Positions 11,502 through 22,502 are shown, counted from the stretch's first letter. The stretch: DNA of 64,000 nt from Paraphoma chrysanthemicola (GCA_020744225.1 JAGMWG010000006.1:682001-746000), one strand, 5' to 3'. The notes: a model not told the origin generated them from the letters alone. A program made the numbers and translations.

Positions 11502-11638
11502 AACGTACTCGATAACCTTTTAATTTCGATACGACTTATTCGGGATTGGGGACAGATATACAATTCATCTGAGGACTTCTGGTATCGCTAAATTCAACCC
11601 ACCGAAAACGCCACGGCCGTCTACGCTACCACGCGGAC

Positions 11639-12634
11639 TCAAGCCTTCAATTCACCGTTCGCCTCCTCAGGCCAAACATCGTAGCCGAATGTGTCCTTCA
11701 TGTTGACGAAACGTGTGTGCCGTCCGCGTGCCACCTCGTCCACGGCATCAAAGTCATCCTTGCTCAGTTCTGGGATCTGCCAGTTGCTTTCGATTCGCTT
11801 TGGCGTTGAGCTCTTTGGCAAGACAGCGTATCCGCGTTGCAGTCCCCATGCGAGCAGTACTTGTGCTAGGTCGTGGCCACTGCGCTTAGCGACTTCGTTG
11901 AGCTTTGGGTTTGTTCGGACTTGCTCGCCTGTGCTGGGTACTTGGTTCTGCGATCCTAATGGCGAGTACGCAGCAGGCAGAATATCGTGCTCTTGGCAGA
12001 ACTTGACCAGGTCGGTGTTGGGAAGGAACGGGTGGATTTCAATCTGGTTGACGGTCGGCTTCAGCTCGGCAAAGCTGAGCAGCTTCTTCAGTCCTGCAAT
12101 AGTCCAGTTCGAAACACCGATGGCGCGTGCCTTTCCGGAGCGGCAGATCTCCTCCATCGCCCGCCATGTTGGTTCGGGGTTTTCTGTCAAGCCCTTCTTA
12201 ATGATGTATTTGCCGTCGGCCCCGAGCTTGGGCATGTGGCCATCGTCCGATTCTGCGGCGATGGGCCAATGTACGAGAAACAAGTCAATGTAATCCATCT
12301 TCAGCTTCTCGAGTGAGCTATTGATGCTCCATTGGACCTGTTCTGGCTCGTGCAGGTGGTTCCACACTTTCGTGCAGATGAACAGATCTTGCCGGGTCAC
12401 GTTGGGTGTTGATGCAAGGAAGTCGCGTACTGCATCGCCAACTTCCTCTTCGTTTTGGTAGAACCATGCGCAATCGAGGTGGCGGTATCCAGTCTGTAGA
12501 GCATGTGTTACTGCAGTGTATGTCTCTCCTTTGGCACCCTCGTTCGCGAAAGTGCCAAAGCCAACGGCAGGCATGGAAACACCATTGGAAAGCTTGTATG
12601 TCTTCGAGTTGGCGGTGGGAGTGATTGAGCCCAT
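11639..12634 (-). CDS. aldo/keto reductase, glycerol dehydrogenase/xylose reductase-like
   Basis: Single exon, 331 aa from the ATG at 12634 (an in-frame TTG lies six codons upstream). It is a TIM-barrel NADP(H)-dependent reductase of the AKR superfamily. The full catalytic tetrad is visible: Asp54 and Tyr59 in GYRHLDCAWFYQNEEEVG, Lys89 in FICTKVWNH and His122 in LFLVHWP. The cofactor-binding end is present as AYSPLGS, and VLPKSSTPKRIESN supplies the Lys/Ser/Arg contacts to the NADP phosphate. Length matches the 310-340 aa family norm. Fungal relatives reduce dihydroxyacetone, D-glyceraldehyde or aldopentoses; substrate cannot be fixed from sequence. Its end is about 140 bp from the end of the convergent gene at 10236. 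Confidence 0.92.
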   Translation of the reverse strand: MGSITPTANSKTYKLSNGVSMPAVGFGTFANEGAKGETYTAVTHALQTGYRHLDCAWFYQNEEEVGDAVRDFLASTPNVTRQDLFICTKVWNHLHEPEQVQWSINSSLEKLKMDYIDLFLVHWPIAAESDDGHMPKLGADGKYIIKKGLTENPEPTWRAMEEICRSGKARAIGVSNWTIAGLKKLLSFAELKPTVNQIEIHPFLPNTDLVKFCQEHDILPAAYSPLGSQNQVPSTGEQVRTNPKLNEVAKRSGHDLAQVLLAWGLQRGYAVLPKSSTPKRIESNWQIPELSKDDFDAVDEVARGRHTRFVNMKDTFGYDVWPEEANGELKA

Positions 12635-13855
12635 GGTTGTGGTGCTGAGCAAGTTATGTGTGTTGGTAGTAGAATAAAAAGTGAATAAATTGGTTTATCT
12701 TTGCAATCTGCAATAACTTTTGTTGATCCTTTCTGAGAGAAGTCGCGTGTTAAGACACCCAAAGCTCATATATTCGGCAGGCGCGCTTGCCTCACGGAAG
12801 TTTCTTCCTTCCTCAACCACCAACCTCATCCCAAGCAGCGCCATGTGTGACCTCACCCCGCCCACACTGCTTCCGAACCCTTCTCGCACAGCACGACGCT
12901 ATCGCAAAAATCTCCACTGAGATCCATTCCAACAGTTTCAAGAAGGGCCTTGCGGTCGTGCTCTCCGTCAGCAGCATGACATCACTTGTGGACCCCTGCA
13001 TCCACCCAGCGGGCCGACTGTCTTCTGGAAATTCTATGCCAAAGGCTGAAGCGACCAAATCAGAGTTGCGGCTCTGCGGTTCCACTAGGAACATTAACCA
13101 CATGCGTGCGGTGATCAGCCGAGATGTGTGGCGTTAATTCGGCGAGTTGCACACCTCTGATCCACAATCCCACGTCACAGGCAGAACGCAATCAGCAACC
13201 AACCACAGTTTCCAGCTCGTATCTTATCGATGGAGAGTACATGCAAGGCCTACTATAGCAATAGCGGTCTGCATCGGCTGTCTTCCGGCCGCGCAGAGAC
13301 GTCTGCCGCATGAGGCTCTGCACTAAGCATTCCGGATCGGCGAAACGTTTGCCACAACCGTACATCTACACATTTCAGCGCTGGTGTTGCGGCGAACTAC
13401 CTTCCCACGTTGCTATCAGGCTCCAGTTTTCCGTAAAAACTCCACTATGACGGTATCCAGTTCTCCTTCTCTGGTGTGGCAGACTTCTCCACTAGCGTCA
13501 CTTGCACGGGCAGTACCGAGCAAGTAATGATGTCGGAATGTGGGTACAGAGGTACTTGTTGGATGTTTTGGAGATGTGATTAGGTGGGGAGCATCGGCTT
13601 CGGTCGGATTGAGACAAAGGGTTCGATGAAGTTTTCGAAAATAGCTTGGGTGGATGATGTGATCTGGGGAGGATGTGGAACGGCCAGCCGATGGAGAAGA
13701 ACATATATATGTTCGACCCCAAGACCCTGAGACATCTCTATTCAGCATCAGCCTTTCCATTCTTGAATATTTCCATTTAGCTTGTGATAAGTTAACAAGA
13801 CTGTCAACCTTCTACATTTACCATATCTACCCACTCCAAGCCACAACATATCACC
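12635..13855. promoter_or_regulatory. 1.2 kb divergent intergenic region
   Basis: It separates the minus-strand aldo/keto reductase from the plus-strand HAD hydrolase and must contain both promoters. Reading frames here are short and overlap on both strands. No recognised element. Confidence 0.4.
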
Positions 13856-15346
13856 ATGCCGGCCTTCGAGGATTCCGACTTCGGTGCCAACACACCTGTG
13901 TCGCCCGTCAAGTCTCACGACATCAACCGCGCCCCCTCGAACAACCTATCGGTTGGAGGACTTGCTGTCCCGACCAATGGTGCTAGCAGCAATGGACACG
14001 TGAACTCCATCGAGGTCCCAGCCAGCCGCTCGTCCATGGCGGACGCTCAGAGCTACATGCACAACCTCTCCCTTTCGCCTTCGATGAGGGATAGGCGAGG
14101 CTCGCGCAACTCGTTCGGCACCTCCCTTCCCATTCCGCGATCAAAGAGGCAATCACGACTGTCATCTGTTCACTACGCTGAGGGTGCCGCTCAACGTCCT
14201 GGAATGCCCCCGATCCAGCCATCCCGCGACATTATCGCTGCTCAGCTTCAAGATCTCTCACATGAGAAGGTTCGTGCCGCAAAGGACATGGCATTCGTCT
14301 TCGATATCGATGGTGTGCTTGTCCACGGTGACCGCCTCATCCCAGAGGGCAAGCGAGTCCTTGAAATTCTGAACGGTGACAACGAACTTGGCATCAAGAT
14401 TCCTCACATCTTCCTGACCAATGGCTCTGGAAAGCTCGAAGGACCTCGCTGCGAGCAGCTTTCCAAGATTCTCAAGAACCCCATCTCCACCGAACAATTC
14501 ATCCAGTCCCACACGCCCATGCGTGCTCTCGCAGAATACTACCCAACCGTTCTCGTTGTCGGTGGAGAAGGCTACAAGTGCCGCGAAGTTGCTGAGCAAT
14601 ACGGCTTCCAAGACATTGTCGTGCCCAACGACATCATCGCATGGGATCCTACCATCGCACCTTATCGTGTCTTCACCGAGGAAGAGCGCAAGACCTCTCG
14701 ACCACGCGACTTCTCAAAGATGAACATCGACGCCATCATGGTGTTCTCTGACTCCCGCGACTACGCAACAGACATGCAAATCATCATCGACTTGCTCCGC
14801 TCCGAGAACGGCCGCTTCGGCACCATGGCCAAGGACCCCGTCTCGCAGCGCATCCCCATCTACTTCTCTCAGGGCGACATGCTCTGCCCCACCGAGCACC
14901 CCTTCCCTCGTATGAGCCAGGGCGCTTTCCGCATCGGCCTCGAGGCCATGTACAAGTCCCTGACAGGTGTCGAACTCGAACGTGTTGTCTACGGCAAGCC
15001 CGAATTGGCGACATACAAGTACGCTGATGAAGTCATCTCGAGCTGGATGGAGACCATTCACAGTGACGAGCGCTTGCCTGCAAACATCTACATGATCGGT
15101 GACAACCCGGCTTCCGACATCATTGGCGGAAACATGTATGGCTGGAATACCTGCCTTGTCCGCACTGGTGTTTTCCAGGGCGGCGAGAATGACGAGGAGA
15201 ACCCAGCGAGCTTTGGTGTCTTTGTCAACGTGCTTGAGGCTGTCCAGACGGCGATCAAGAAGGAGTTGGGCAAGGACTTCAAGTTTGAGTTCAATGAGAA
15301 CATCAACCCCGTCACTCATGGCGAGGGGGTTTCGGCGATTGAGTAA
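13856..15346 (+). CDS. HAD-superfamily hydrolase, CECR5/YKR070W type
   Basis: Single exon, 496 aa. After about 140 disordered Ser-rich residues comes HAD motif I, AFVFDIDGVLVHGDRLIPEG, with nucleophile Asp150 and acid/base Asp152. Motif II is IFLTNGSGK, the motif III Lys probably lies in VVYGKPE, and motif IV is MIGDNPASDIIGGNMYGW. This arrangement with a C2-type cap between motifs II and III is that of the CECR5 / yeast YKR070W group, which is mitochondrial in yeast and of uncertain substrate. The disordered extension is fungal-specific and may be regulatory. A long antisense frame (14714-15367) is a shadow of GC-biased codons. Family call strong; substrate unknown. Confidence 0.93.
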   Translation: MPAFEDSDFGANTPVSPVKSHDINRAPSNNLSVGGLAVPTNGASSNGHVNSIEVPASRSSMADAQSYMHNLSLSPSMRDRRGSRNSFGTSLPIPRSKRQSRLSSVHYAEGAAQRPGMPPIQPSRDIIAAQLQDLSHEKVRAAKDMAFVFDIDGVLVHGDRLIPEGKRVLEILNGDNELGIKIPHIFLTNGSGKLEGPRCEQLSKILKNPISTEQFIQSHTPMRALAEYYPTVLVVGGEGYKCREVAEQYGFQDIVVPNDIIAWDPTIAPYRVFTEEERKTSRPRDFSKMNIDAIMVFSDSRDYATDMQIIIDLLRSENGRFGTMAKDPVSQRIPIYFSQGDMLCPTEHPFPRMSQGAFRIGLEAMYKSLTGVELERVVYGKPELATYKYADEVISSWMETIHSDERLPANIYMIGDNPASDIIGGNMYGWNTCLVRTGVFQGGENDEENPASFGVFVNVLEAVQTAIKKELGKDFKFEFNENINPVTHGEGVSAIE

Positions 15347-15749
15347 GCGATTACTTAGGAAGGACATTACGAGGAGGTCTTCAAGAGCTGGAGGTCTCTA
15401 CGATTTGCATTTCATGGCGTTGTTGGTGGTTTAGGGATATCAGCATAGCGAAACGCTTGCATATAGATTGATGAATATTTTACGGCATTACCAAACACTT
15501 CACCCTTCCCAAGCGTGTGCATCGTGAATTCCTGGCCGTCCCGAGCGATGTCTCTTAGCGGCACCGTGATGTCGACGCCGCCATTGGCGGGGTGCTAGGA
15601 GCCCCACTACACCGGCGAACCCCGACCTTCCTCTTCGCGGCGAACATCTGCCTGGTCAAGAAATTTTCTGAGACCACTCACACTTGCTCTTTCACCTCTT
15701 TTGAAATAGACTTTTGCTCTTTCCTGAATCCGCAATCATATCAGCAGTC
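15347..15749. other. intergenic spacer / promoter of the HPRT gene
   Basis: About 400 bp between two plus-strand genes. It should include the 3' UTR of the HAD gene and the promoter and 5' UTR of the next. Nothing further is recognised. Confidence 0.4.
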
Positions 15750-16754
15750 ATGGTTGAGAAACTCTACGTCACGTACAACCAGGTATGTTAAGTCGAGCAT
15801 GACTCTTGGTTGCCCGCTATACACGCAACGCGCAAGGATTACTTGTGTACAGCGCTGTTTAAGGTTTTCTTTCGAATGTAGGGGGAAAGGCGGCGTGAGG
15901 CGCATAGAGTTTGTTACACTCTGCGCATATCACGTCTCATATACCCTGCAGGGCCTTTTCTGCAACTTCTTCCGCCTGCATACAAAATGCGCGATTCTCC
16001 AGACCCAATTCTGACACGTGTACTCAGGTCCACAAGCTCTGCCAGGAAGCCGCAGACCAGATCCTCAATGACTTCAAGCCCAACCTCATGATCGCCATTG
16101 GCGGCGGCGGCTACGTCCCCGCGCGCATCCTCCGGTACGCTCTACGCATCTTTCTCCCCCGCCAATTTCTCCCCAGCACACTTTAACAATACACTAACAC
16201 GACTGTAAAAACAACAGCTCCTTCCTCAAACGCGATGGCAACCCCAACATCCCCATCCAAGCCATCGGCCTCTCCCTCTACGAGCAACTCGGCACCGACT
16301 CGGAAGTCGAAGCGCCCGGCACAAAAGTGACGCGCACACAATGGCTCGATCTCTCATCTCTCGAGATGGCGAATCTGATTGGCAAAAACGTGCTGATTGT
16401 CGACGAGGTCGACGACACGCGGACGACGCTCGAGTACGCCGTGCGCGAGCTGGAAAAGGACGTCGAGGCCGCGGTCCAGAAACTGGGCAGGCAGGGCGAG
16501 AAGACGAATTTCAGCATTTTTGTACTGCATAACAAGGATAAGACGAAGAAGGGGTCGTTGCCGCAGGACATTTTGCATGGGCGGTATAGTGCCGCGAGGA
16601 CGGTGGGGGATGTTTGGATTAATTATCCATGGGAAGCGACGTACGTTCCTGGCTTTTGCGTATCTTGCGCGTTAAAGTGGATAGATTTTACTGACGATGG
16701 TGTAGGGATATTGACGAACATGATCGCATGTCGAGAGAGCAGGAGTCGAAATAG
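15750..16754 (+). CDS. HPT1: hypoxanthine-guanine phosphoribosyltransferase (Hpt1-like)
   Basis: Four exons (15750-15782, 16028-16134, 16218-16640, 16706-16754) give 203 aa. The enzyme attaches phosphoribose from PRPP to purine bases in salvage. The type I PRTase PRPP loop is clear in exon 3: VLIVDEVDDTRTT, preceded by SLYEQLG and KVTRTQWLD. Exon 2 carries PNLMIAIGGGGYVPARILR. The order and spacing match the yeast Hpt1 group rather than the bacterial-type HPRT group; xanthine phosphoribosyltransferase (Xpt1) is a close alternative. Exon 1 is only 33 nt (11 codons) and is followed by a 245-nt first intron, several times longer than others in the window, which could hold regulatory sequence. 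Codon phases close at all three junctions. Confidence 0.9.
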
Positions 16755-17258
16755 AAAGTTGAAGATGGAGGGAAGGTGGTGTAGCAGGGATTAAAGTGAC
16801 GCTGGGTGCCACAAAAGCATGCATGCATGGATAGTTCGGCATTGGAAAGCATTTGCGGTTTGGCTTGGGTACACGGAGTTGGGCGGCATCATCTCGACAG
16901 AGCCAATTGACTTGAGGTTGGGGATTGGGAATGATTTCTCAACATAGACCATTGAAATGGCATTGAAACCTTCAAGACATGCACGTGGAAACGAAAGTAG
17001 TAGGTGAAAAGTGTACAGGGTCATAATATCATCATCATTGCCCAACAGCCAACGCATGGCCAAGCGCTGTCTGTCTACTCCTACATTCCATCTCGCCGCC
17101 CACACAAACGGGGTATATGGTAATTACTATACAAGAAAATGCAACAAACTCCGCTATGTTTTCGGGTCCTCGGTACAATCAAACCGGCCGTATGTGTGTG
17201 AATACAAAAAGGAAATCCATGTCGCTAAGAATGCAGCAAGGAAGAAAGAAAGATCCCT
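16755..17258. other. convergent intergenic spacer
   Basis: Holds the 3' ends of the HPRT gene (plus) and the RabGAP gene (minus). No coding content is recognised. Confidence 0.4.
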
Positions 17259-20200
17259 TTATATCCTCATCTTCCTGAACTTTCTCGAAGCCTTTCTCCG
17301 CAGACCGTTCATGCTCTTTTTCATGCTGTCATTATCGGTCTCGTCGTCTTTCTGCGGTGGCGCGAGGCGGTTTCCGCGCGTGCTTCGGACGCTGGTCTGA
17401 TGTGCGATGAGATTCTGTTCCCGCCAGAACAGCCTCTTCTGATCAATCACGCCTTGTGATAGACTGCCGAAACCCTTCTTGACAAATGCAAGCTCGTACA
17501 GTAGATTCGGATCTAAGCATGTTCGCGGTTGATTCTGCACAATCATGAAGATCTCGGGGTCGCTGGGCCGGTACTTTCGGATCTCTGGCTCGCTGAGCTT
17601 GAAAATAGCGAGCGCATAGCGGTACAGCGCGCGCGGTCCTTCGTATAGGAACGTGTCCCACACGCGAAGTACTGTCTCGATAGGTAGCACGCCAACAAAG
17701 ATGCTCATGAACCAAGACGTGCATGACAATGCAACTGTGGGCTGTCTCTGGAACTTCGAGTTGGGGTGAGCATGCGACCCAGCGCCACTGTTAATCAAGT
17801 CCGTGTCGTTAATCGAAGCCCACACCTTTGGAAGATAGTCTTTGATCAACATCATGAGGACGTTGACCTCGGTGTTTGCTAGACTACGAGCATGAGCGCC
17901 GGGAAGATGATTCTGGGTGATAATTGTGAGCATAATGAACGCTCGCTCCTTGTCTTGCTTCAGGAAGAGAAGAAGAAGACCTGCAATGAAATTGAGAGAT
18001 TGGCAGTAGCCAATGCTGGGGTTGTTAAGTGCGAAGCAAGACAGCACCTCTCGCAGATCTTGGATGAGCTGCGGTTCGTCATCGGAGTCTCCGTCCAATA
18101 GATCTGTGGCTGGCTCAGGGCGGAAATGGATGTTGTCGGGGAAGGTCCGGTCAAGATCACGTTCAATGGCGTCCTTGTCATCCTTGTTGAGCTCGTCTCG
18201 CTTGACCCGAACAACCAGAGATGCATATAGGCCTACCATCTCTGTCCTTGCAATTGTATGTTGGCCACCAGAGTAATACCACCACATTGCCCCTCGCCAT
18301 TCAGGAGGGTATCCCTTTCGGGCATATCGCTTGACCTTCTCGCACATGTCAGGAAATTTTGTCGGATCTGTCGTCGAAAGCCCTTGCTTCGTCATCAGAG
18401 CGATCCATTTGTTCCTTCTGCGAGAGATGTGCTCCTCATACTTTGAAGACCAGGCGTTGTATTGCTGGACATTGATCTTGTCCGAGGCCTTCTTGAAGCC
18501 ATAGCGATCTCTCTCTGCTGGACTCGTCGCTTTACGCAACCGAGGCGTGGCCATAACTGGTTGCTTCACTTGTGGCGCCGGACGTGTCGACGTCGAATTG
18601 GTGCCGCCGGCCGTGGATGAGGCCAACAAGCTCAAGTTGATCAATGCGCTCTTCCTATCGTATACGCTCGTAGATGCACGTCGCGGAATCGTTTCATCTT
18701 CATCAAGCTCTGGCAGTGGCTCCGACTTTTTCAGTGGTGGTGATTGCAAACCAATAGAATTTTCTTTGCCAATCGCAGAGTCAGTCGACATTGTTCGCGA
18801 AGCACTTGGTCTCTTGCTGTGCCGTTTCGAATATGCCTCGATCTCTGCCCAGTCCTGCCGCGACATTCTTGACTTATTCATCGGTAGTTGAGGCAGCTTT
18901 GTGATCTCCCGCTGAATCGTGGTCATGTGTAAGCGGTTCATACTTCGGCCACCCGGTGGCATGGGGCCAAGAGGCATCTGATTCAGGCGGGACTTGCTGC
19001 TGGGCACACCGAAAGCCAGAGTCTGCACAGAAACAGATATACGCCGAGGGAGTTCTTCGCTTGAACGCTGAGCGGCTCCATGCTCACGGTTTTCCTTTTG
19101 CTCGGAGCCCGCTTGACCTAGCGGCAGATTATGTTTCTGGTTGAGCAAGTCGGTATGGTGATAGCGCGAGCGGTCTGATTGGTTCAGTTTCTGCTCGCCC
19201 GTTGTATTGTTCATGAGATCCTGTGAGAAAGGATTCGACGTATCCGAGTAGATGGTGCCAGCTGGCAGGCCGATAGGTGAATTGTTCTGTATTGTAGGGC
19301 CTTGATCGATACTAGTATCCGAGTTGTCACCGAGGTACGACGATGGACGTTCATCCCAGTCCTTCAGTCGATCGGATGAGTGGAACGAGCTCAATGAGTC
19401 GAGATCACGGGAGGGTGTTTCTGAGAGGTCGGGAAGTTCAGAGTCCAAAGGGGTAGGTGATGGGCTGTGGGCGTTGTGGCTACTTGGCTTGAAGAGCTCG
19501 TCCGAGTCCTTATCATCGTCTTCATCGTAGCAATACGCGTCAATCACGTCGTCCACAGCATCCATGTTGTAGTCGTCTTCTGGCGTGTCCGAAGTCTGTA
19601 CAGTTTCCGGGGAATCATCGCGATCCCTCAATCGATCTCTGGATTGGTCTCTTGAGTAGACACTTACACGTTGTTCGCTGGCAATTGAGCTCCGTGCAGT
19701 CACGACACTGCTCCGCTCTGTTCCACTCGCCTCCATCAGGCTTGAGGATGCATTTGTCCAGCCTGACCTGAAGCTAGCTCGGGGTTCTTCACCCCGAAAA
19801 TGACGTGGAGGAGCAGGATAATAATCTGTGTGTGACCAGTTGGGGACGCCGCGATTTGGCTTGTAGGTCCCAGAAAGGTTAGACCTTTCGCTTGCTCGGA
19901 TCTGAGTGTAGTCTGGTATCGACGTAAAGGATCGCAGCGGTGGGTGGGGCTGAAATCCCGGTTGTGACGAGCTCGTGAGCCCGCGGGAGCGTGTGGGTAT
20001 GGGTGAGACATCCTCTGTGGACGCATCCCAATTGTGCGCAGTTTGATGCACGGGATTGCTTGCCAGAGGATTGAAGATGGCGCGCAGATCAGGCGAGCCA
20101 GGGCCAGAGCCTTGCCGGGCCATTGCCGGGGCCATGATTGGCGATGCGCCAGACTGGTCCAGCCGCGAGGAGCCGTTGGTTATAGGGAATGGAGAAGGCA

Positions 20201-20558
20201 CCGCAGCATGGCGGAGGAGAGAGGGTGCGCGGTGTCTGTAGGGAAATTTAGGTGAAGGGAGCCCAATGGGGGCCAGTGGGGGGCTGTTCGACGAGGCGGG
20301 ACTGTAAGCGTGGCCGTCGTGGGCAGGGGACGCTGAAGTGTCCATCTGCAGGTGTGCCGGATGCTTGGATCGGCCGGAACCAAAGCCCCTCTTGGAGGCA
20401 TGCGGGTTCTGAGGCTGCGGAGACGCAGGCGGAGTGTACTCGGGAGGCCGGTACGCCGCAAAGGGCGGCTGCGCAGGCATGATTGGTGCGGAGGCTAGAC
20501 CATAGTCGCTGCTGAGGGACGCGTCGTTGGAGCCGGCACGGGCAAAGGTGTCGACCAT
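17259..20558 (-). CDS. TBC-domain Rab GTPase-activating protein
   Basis: Single exon, 1099 aa. The N-terminal two thirds are disordered (Ser/Pro-rich, several acidic clusters such as CYDEDDDKDSDELF). A TBC domain occupies about residues 740-1010. It begins with a WRGAMWWYYSGG segment and contains the catalytic arginine finger in AIERDLDRTFPDN and the glutamine finger in NPSIGYCQSLNFIAG, so the dual-finger mechanism that speeds GTP hydrolysis by Rabs looks intact. SWFMSIFVGVLPIETVLRVWD is the standard later TBC motif. The C-terminus is strongly basic (GLRRKASRKFRKMRI), possibly a membrane-binding tail. The TBC sequence resembles the yeast Msb3/Gyp3 group in my judgement, but the target Rab cannot be read from sequence. 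Confidence 0.93.
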   Translation of the reverse strand: MVDTFARAGSNDASLSSDYGLASAPIMPAQPPFAAYRPPEYTPPASPQPQNPHASKRGFGSGRSKHPAHLQMDTSASPAHDGHAYSPASSNSPPLAPIGLPSPKFPYRHRAPSLLRHAAVPSPFPITNGSSRLDQSGASPIMAPAMARQGSGPGSPDLRAIFNPLASNPVHQTAHNWDASTEDVSPIPTRSRGLTSSSQPGFQPHPPLRSFTSIPDYTQIRASERSNLSGTYKPNRGVPNWSHTDYYPAPPRHFRGEEPRASFRSGWTNASSSLMEASGTERSSVVTARSSIASEQRVSVYSRDQSRDRLRDRDDSPETVQTSDTPEDDYNMDAVDDVIDAYCYDEDDDKDSDELFKPSSHNAHSPSPTPLDSELPDLSETPSRDLDSLSSFHSSDRLKDWDERPSSYLGDNSDTSIDQGPTIQNNSPIGLPAGTIYSDTSNPFSQDLMNNTTGEQKLNQSDRSRYHHTDLLNQKHNLPLGQAGSEQKENREHGAAQRSSEELPRRISVSVQTLAFGVPSSKSRLNQMPLGPMPPGGRSMNRLHMTTIQREITKLPQLPMNKSRMSRQDWAEIEAYSKRHSKRPSASRTMSTDSAIGKENSIGLQSPPLKKSEPLPELDEDETIPRRASTSVYDRKSALINLSLLASSTAGGTNSTSTRPAPQVKQPVMATPRLRKATSPAERDRYGFKKASDKINVQQYNAWSSKYEEHISRRRNKWIALMTKQGLSTTDPTKFPDMCEKVKRYARKGYPPEWRGAMWWYYSGGQHTIARTEMVGLYASLVVRVKRDELNKDDKDAIERDLDRTFPDNIHFRPEPATDLLDGDSDDEPQLIQDLREVLSCFALNNPSIGYCQSLNFIAGLLLLFLKQDKERAFIMLTIITQNHLPGAHARSLANTEVNVLMMLIKDYLPKVWASINDTDLINSGAGSHAHPNSKFQRQPTVALSCTSWFMSIFVGVLPIETVLRVWDTFLYEGPRALYRYALAIFKLSEPEIRKYRPSDPEIFMIVQNQPRTCLDPNLLYELAFVKKGFGSLSQGVIDQKRLFWREQNLIAHQTSVRSTRGNRLAPPQKDDETDNDSMKKSMNGLRRKASRKFRKMRI

Positions 20559-21934
20559 TGCGCCGTTTGGGGCTGAGGGGGTGGTCGGGGTAACGCGAGT
20601 TGGTGCTCATTCGACCGCGGAAAAAGCAAGCTCGTGGATTGTGGAGGGTCGAGGCAACATTCTCGGAAGCAGCGGGCAGGTGCGTCGATTGCGAGGAAAA
20701 GAGAGTTTGTGGCGGAGGTTGTGGAGCGCGGAGCGGATTGTCGTTGGGTGTGAAAGTGAATGTGCTCGAGTTTGTCGCGGCGTCTGTGACCAATGGGCAC
20801 GCTGTGCAGTAGTGAACGTCGAGGGTGAGACCCGCCCCCAAAAAAAGCCGCTGCAAGAGCTGGCGATATCAAGAATGCTGGCGAAGAGGACTGTGTAGGG
20901 AGCGTGGAGTGCCGACGTGGCTCGAGGCTGTCCGGACGGTGGTGAGGAGGCGGACGGATGCTGAAGGTTTGCAGGAGCTTGTCCTGAGACGATGGATTGC
21001 TCAGAGTCTCGCACGGCTACACGCTAAGACTCGCGGCATCTGCATCCCATCCCCCGTCGCCAAAAACTGGGTCGCAAGCGCGGGCCGAGGGAGGCTTGAG
21101 TCGCTTGGTGCTTGCAAGACCCAGCGCTGCCTGACGTGAAACGGCTCCTTTTCGACGGGTGCATAAGCGCTTCCAAGGCTACCCGGACGTCGCGAACCTG
21201 ACGCGCTGATCGGCCAATCCAGCACATCGCTGCACTTAGCGCACGCTGTAGGGCAGGGTCGCCCAGCTTAGCAGGCGCCTTCTCCGCCGCTATTCATTGG
21301 CTGTGTTGTGTGCATTCCCAGCGCTGCTCTCCACTCTCCACTTCGTGAGGAGAATATGCTTTTGTCGCCTTCCTGGACAGCAACTTCACCGGGAGGGGTA
21401 CATGCGCTTGGGGGTGGTATGCCACTGCCTTGCCAAAAGAGACTCGCTGCATGGACAAAAACACTGTTTGGAGCTGACTCGGTAGATTGGCGGCCAAGCA
21501 TGCTGACTTGAGCGCCGCCCAAGCTGAGCTCGTGCTCGTTCCGGCGAGCATTTTTTTTTGGTGTCCATGTGCCTGCAGCTGCCGCCTGCGGGCCAAAACG
21601 TGAACAACATAATTCGCAGCTAAGCTGGAAGTGCGACGAACGCCCGCCCTTCCCTCTCATCTCGCGATCCGATGCTCGAGCACGGTCAAGGGAGATTTGC
21701 TTATGACGACATGTGCGGTCACTTCGGTTACTTCATTTCCTTCACTGGGTCCGAGCACGTCCACCCGGCGCAAATGTCCGGGATCGTGAGGTTACTCAAT
21801 CGGTACCTTTATTTGTCCGTATACACATTTCTTCGTTGCCCATGACCGGTGAAGAATGCTGCCACCCGATGCTAGTCTCGCAAAACGCCTTGAAATGCAA
21901 CTCAATTGCAAGTGCCCTGTCCACACCCCAACTC
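20559..21934. other. 1.4 kb intergenic region
   Basis: Upstream region of the RabGAP gene and 3' flank of the ubiquitin-conjugating enzyme. It is GC-rich, so long overlapping frames appear on both strands (20248-20856, 20607-21014) without motifs. A run of ten T lies near 21551. No supported gene. Confidence 0.4.
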
Positions 21935-22502
21935 CTACTTCGCATACCGCTTGACCCAGTCCTTTGCGTTCTTCTCAAACTCCTTGCGATTCTCCCGGAA
22001 CTCATTCGCGATAGATGGCTCGATGGCGTCGTCGGCGTTCGGCTCAATCAGTAGAGTCTGGATCAGCCGCAACACGGCCACGACCTTGTTTGGGGGCTTC
22101 CACTCATCGGGGCGGAGCAGTCCCAGACACATGGAGCCCTTGTCGTCGTTGCTCACGTTCGGGTGGTAGATCTTGGTGCGAAAGCTGACCACCGGTGGCT
22201 TGAACGGGTATTCGGTGGGAAATGTGATTTCGAGCTTAAAGTGTCCGCCCTGCGCACGTTAGCAGTTGCTTGACACGCTGATCTATAGCGTTCACAACGC
22301 ACCGAGTATATGGACTGGGGTGGACCGTCCATCAGTACTTCCCACTTCGTCATGTTCGACTCGTCGAAGTTGATCTTCATGCCGGCAGGCGTATCCGCCA
22401 TGCACTCCCCGTACTCCTGCGCCCATGTCAGCTTGTTGCTTCTTCCATGCAATCGTACGAGCAACTTGCCTTCATAATGCGCTTCTTGGCACCGGTGCTC
22501 AT
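21935..22502 (-). CDS. ubiquitin-conjugating enzyme E2 (UBE2L3-like)
   Basis: Minus-strand exons 22470-22502, 22303-22416 and 21935-22249 give 153 aa, the size of a bare UBC fold. The enzyme carries ubiquitin or a ubiquitin-like protein on its active-site cysteine, Cys90 in DDKGSMCLGLL; the HPN motif is at 78-80 (KIYHPNV). The helix after the active site reads DEWKPPNKVVAVLRLIQTLL; its WKP..K spacing recalls UBE2L3 (UbcH7), an E2 for RBR-type ligases, though this is inference. The first intron starts GCAAGT instead of GTAAGT (AAG|GCAAGT ... GCAG|GAG), a consensus GC-AG intron; using the nearby GT would break the frame. The second intron is GTGCGT...CAG. Start MSTGAKKRIMK matches the family N-terminus. 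Confidence 0.93.

Noticed and set aside
14714..15367. 217-aa antisense frame opposite the HAD hydrolase
   Set aside because: Composition mirrors the sense codons of a strongly conserved gene, and it has no recognisable domain.
20248..20856. 202-aa minus-strand frame at the RabGAP 5' end
   Set aside because: It overlaps the certain RabGAP coding start in another frame, is Pro/Arg/Ser-rich by GC bias, and has no motif.
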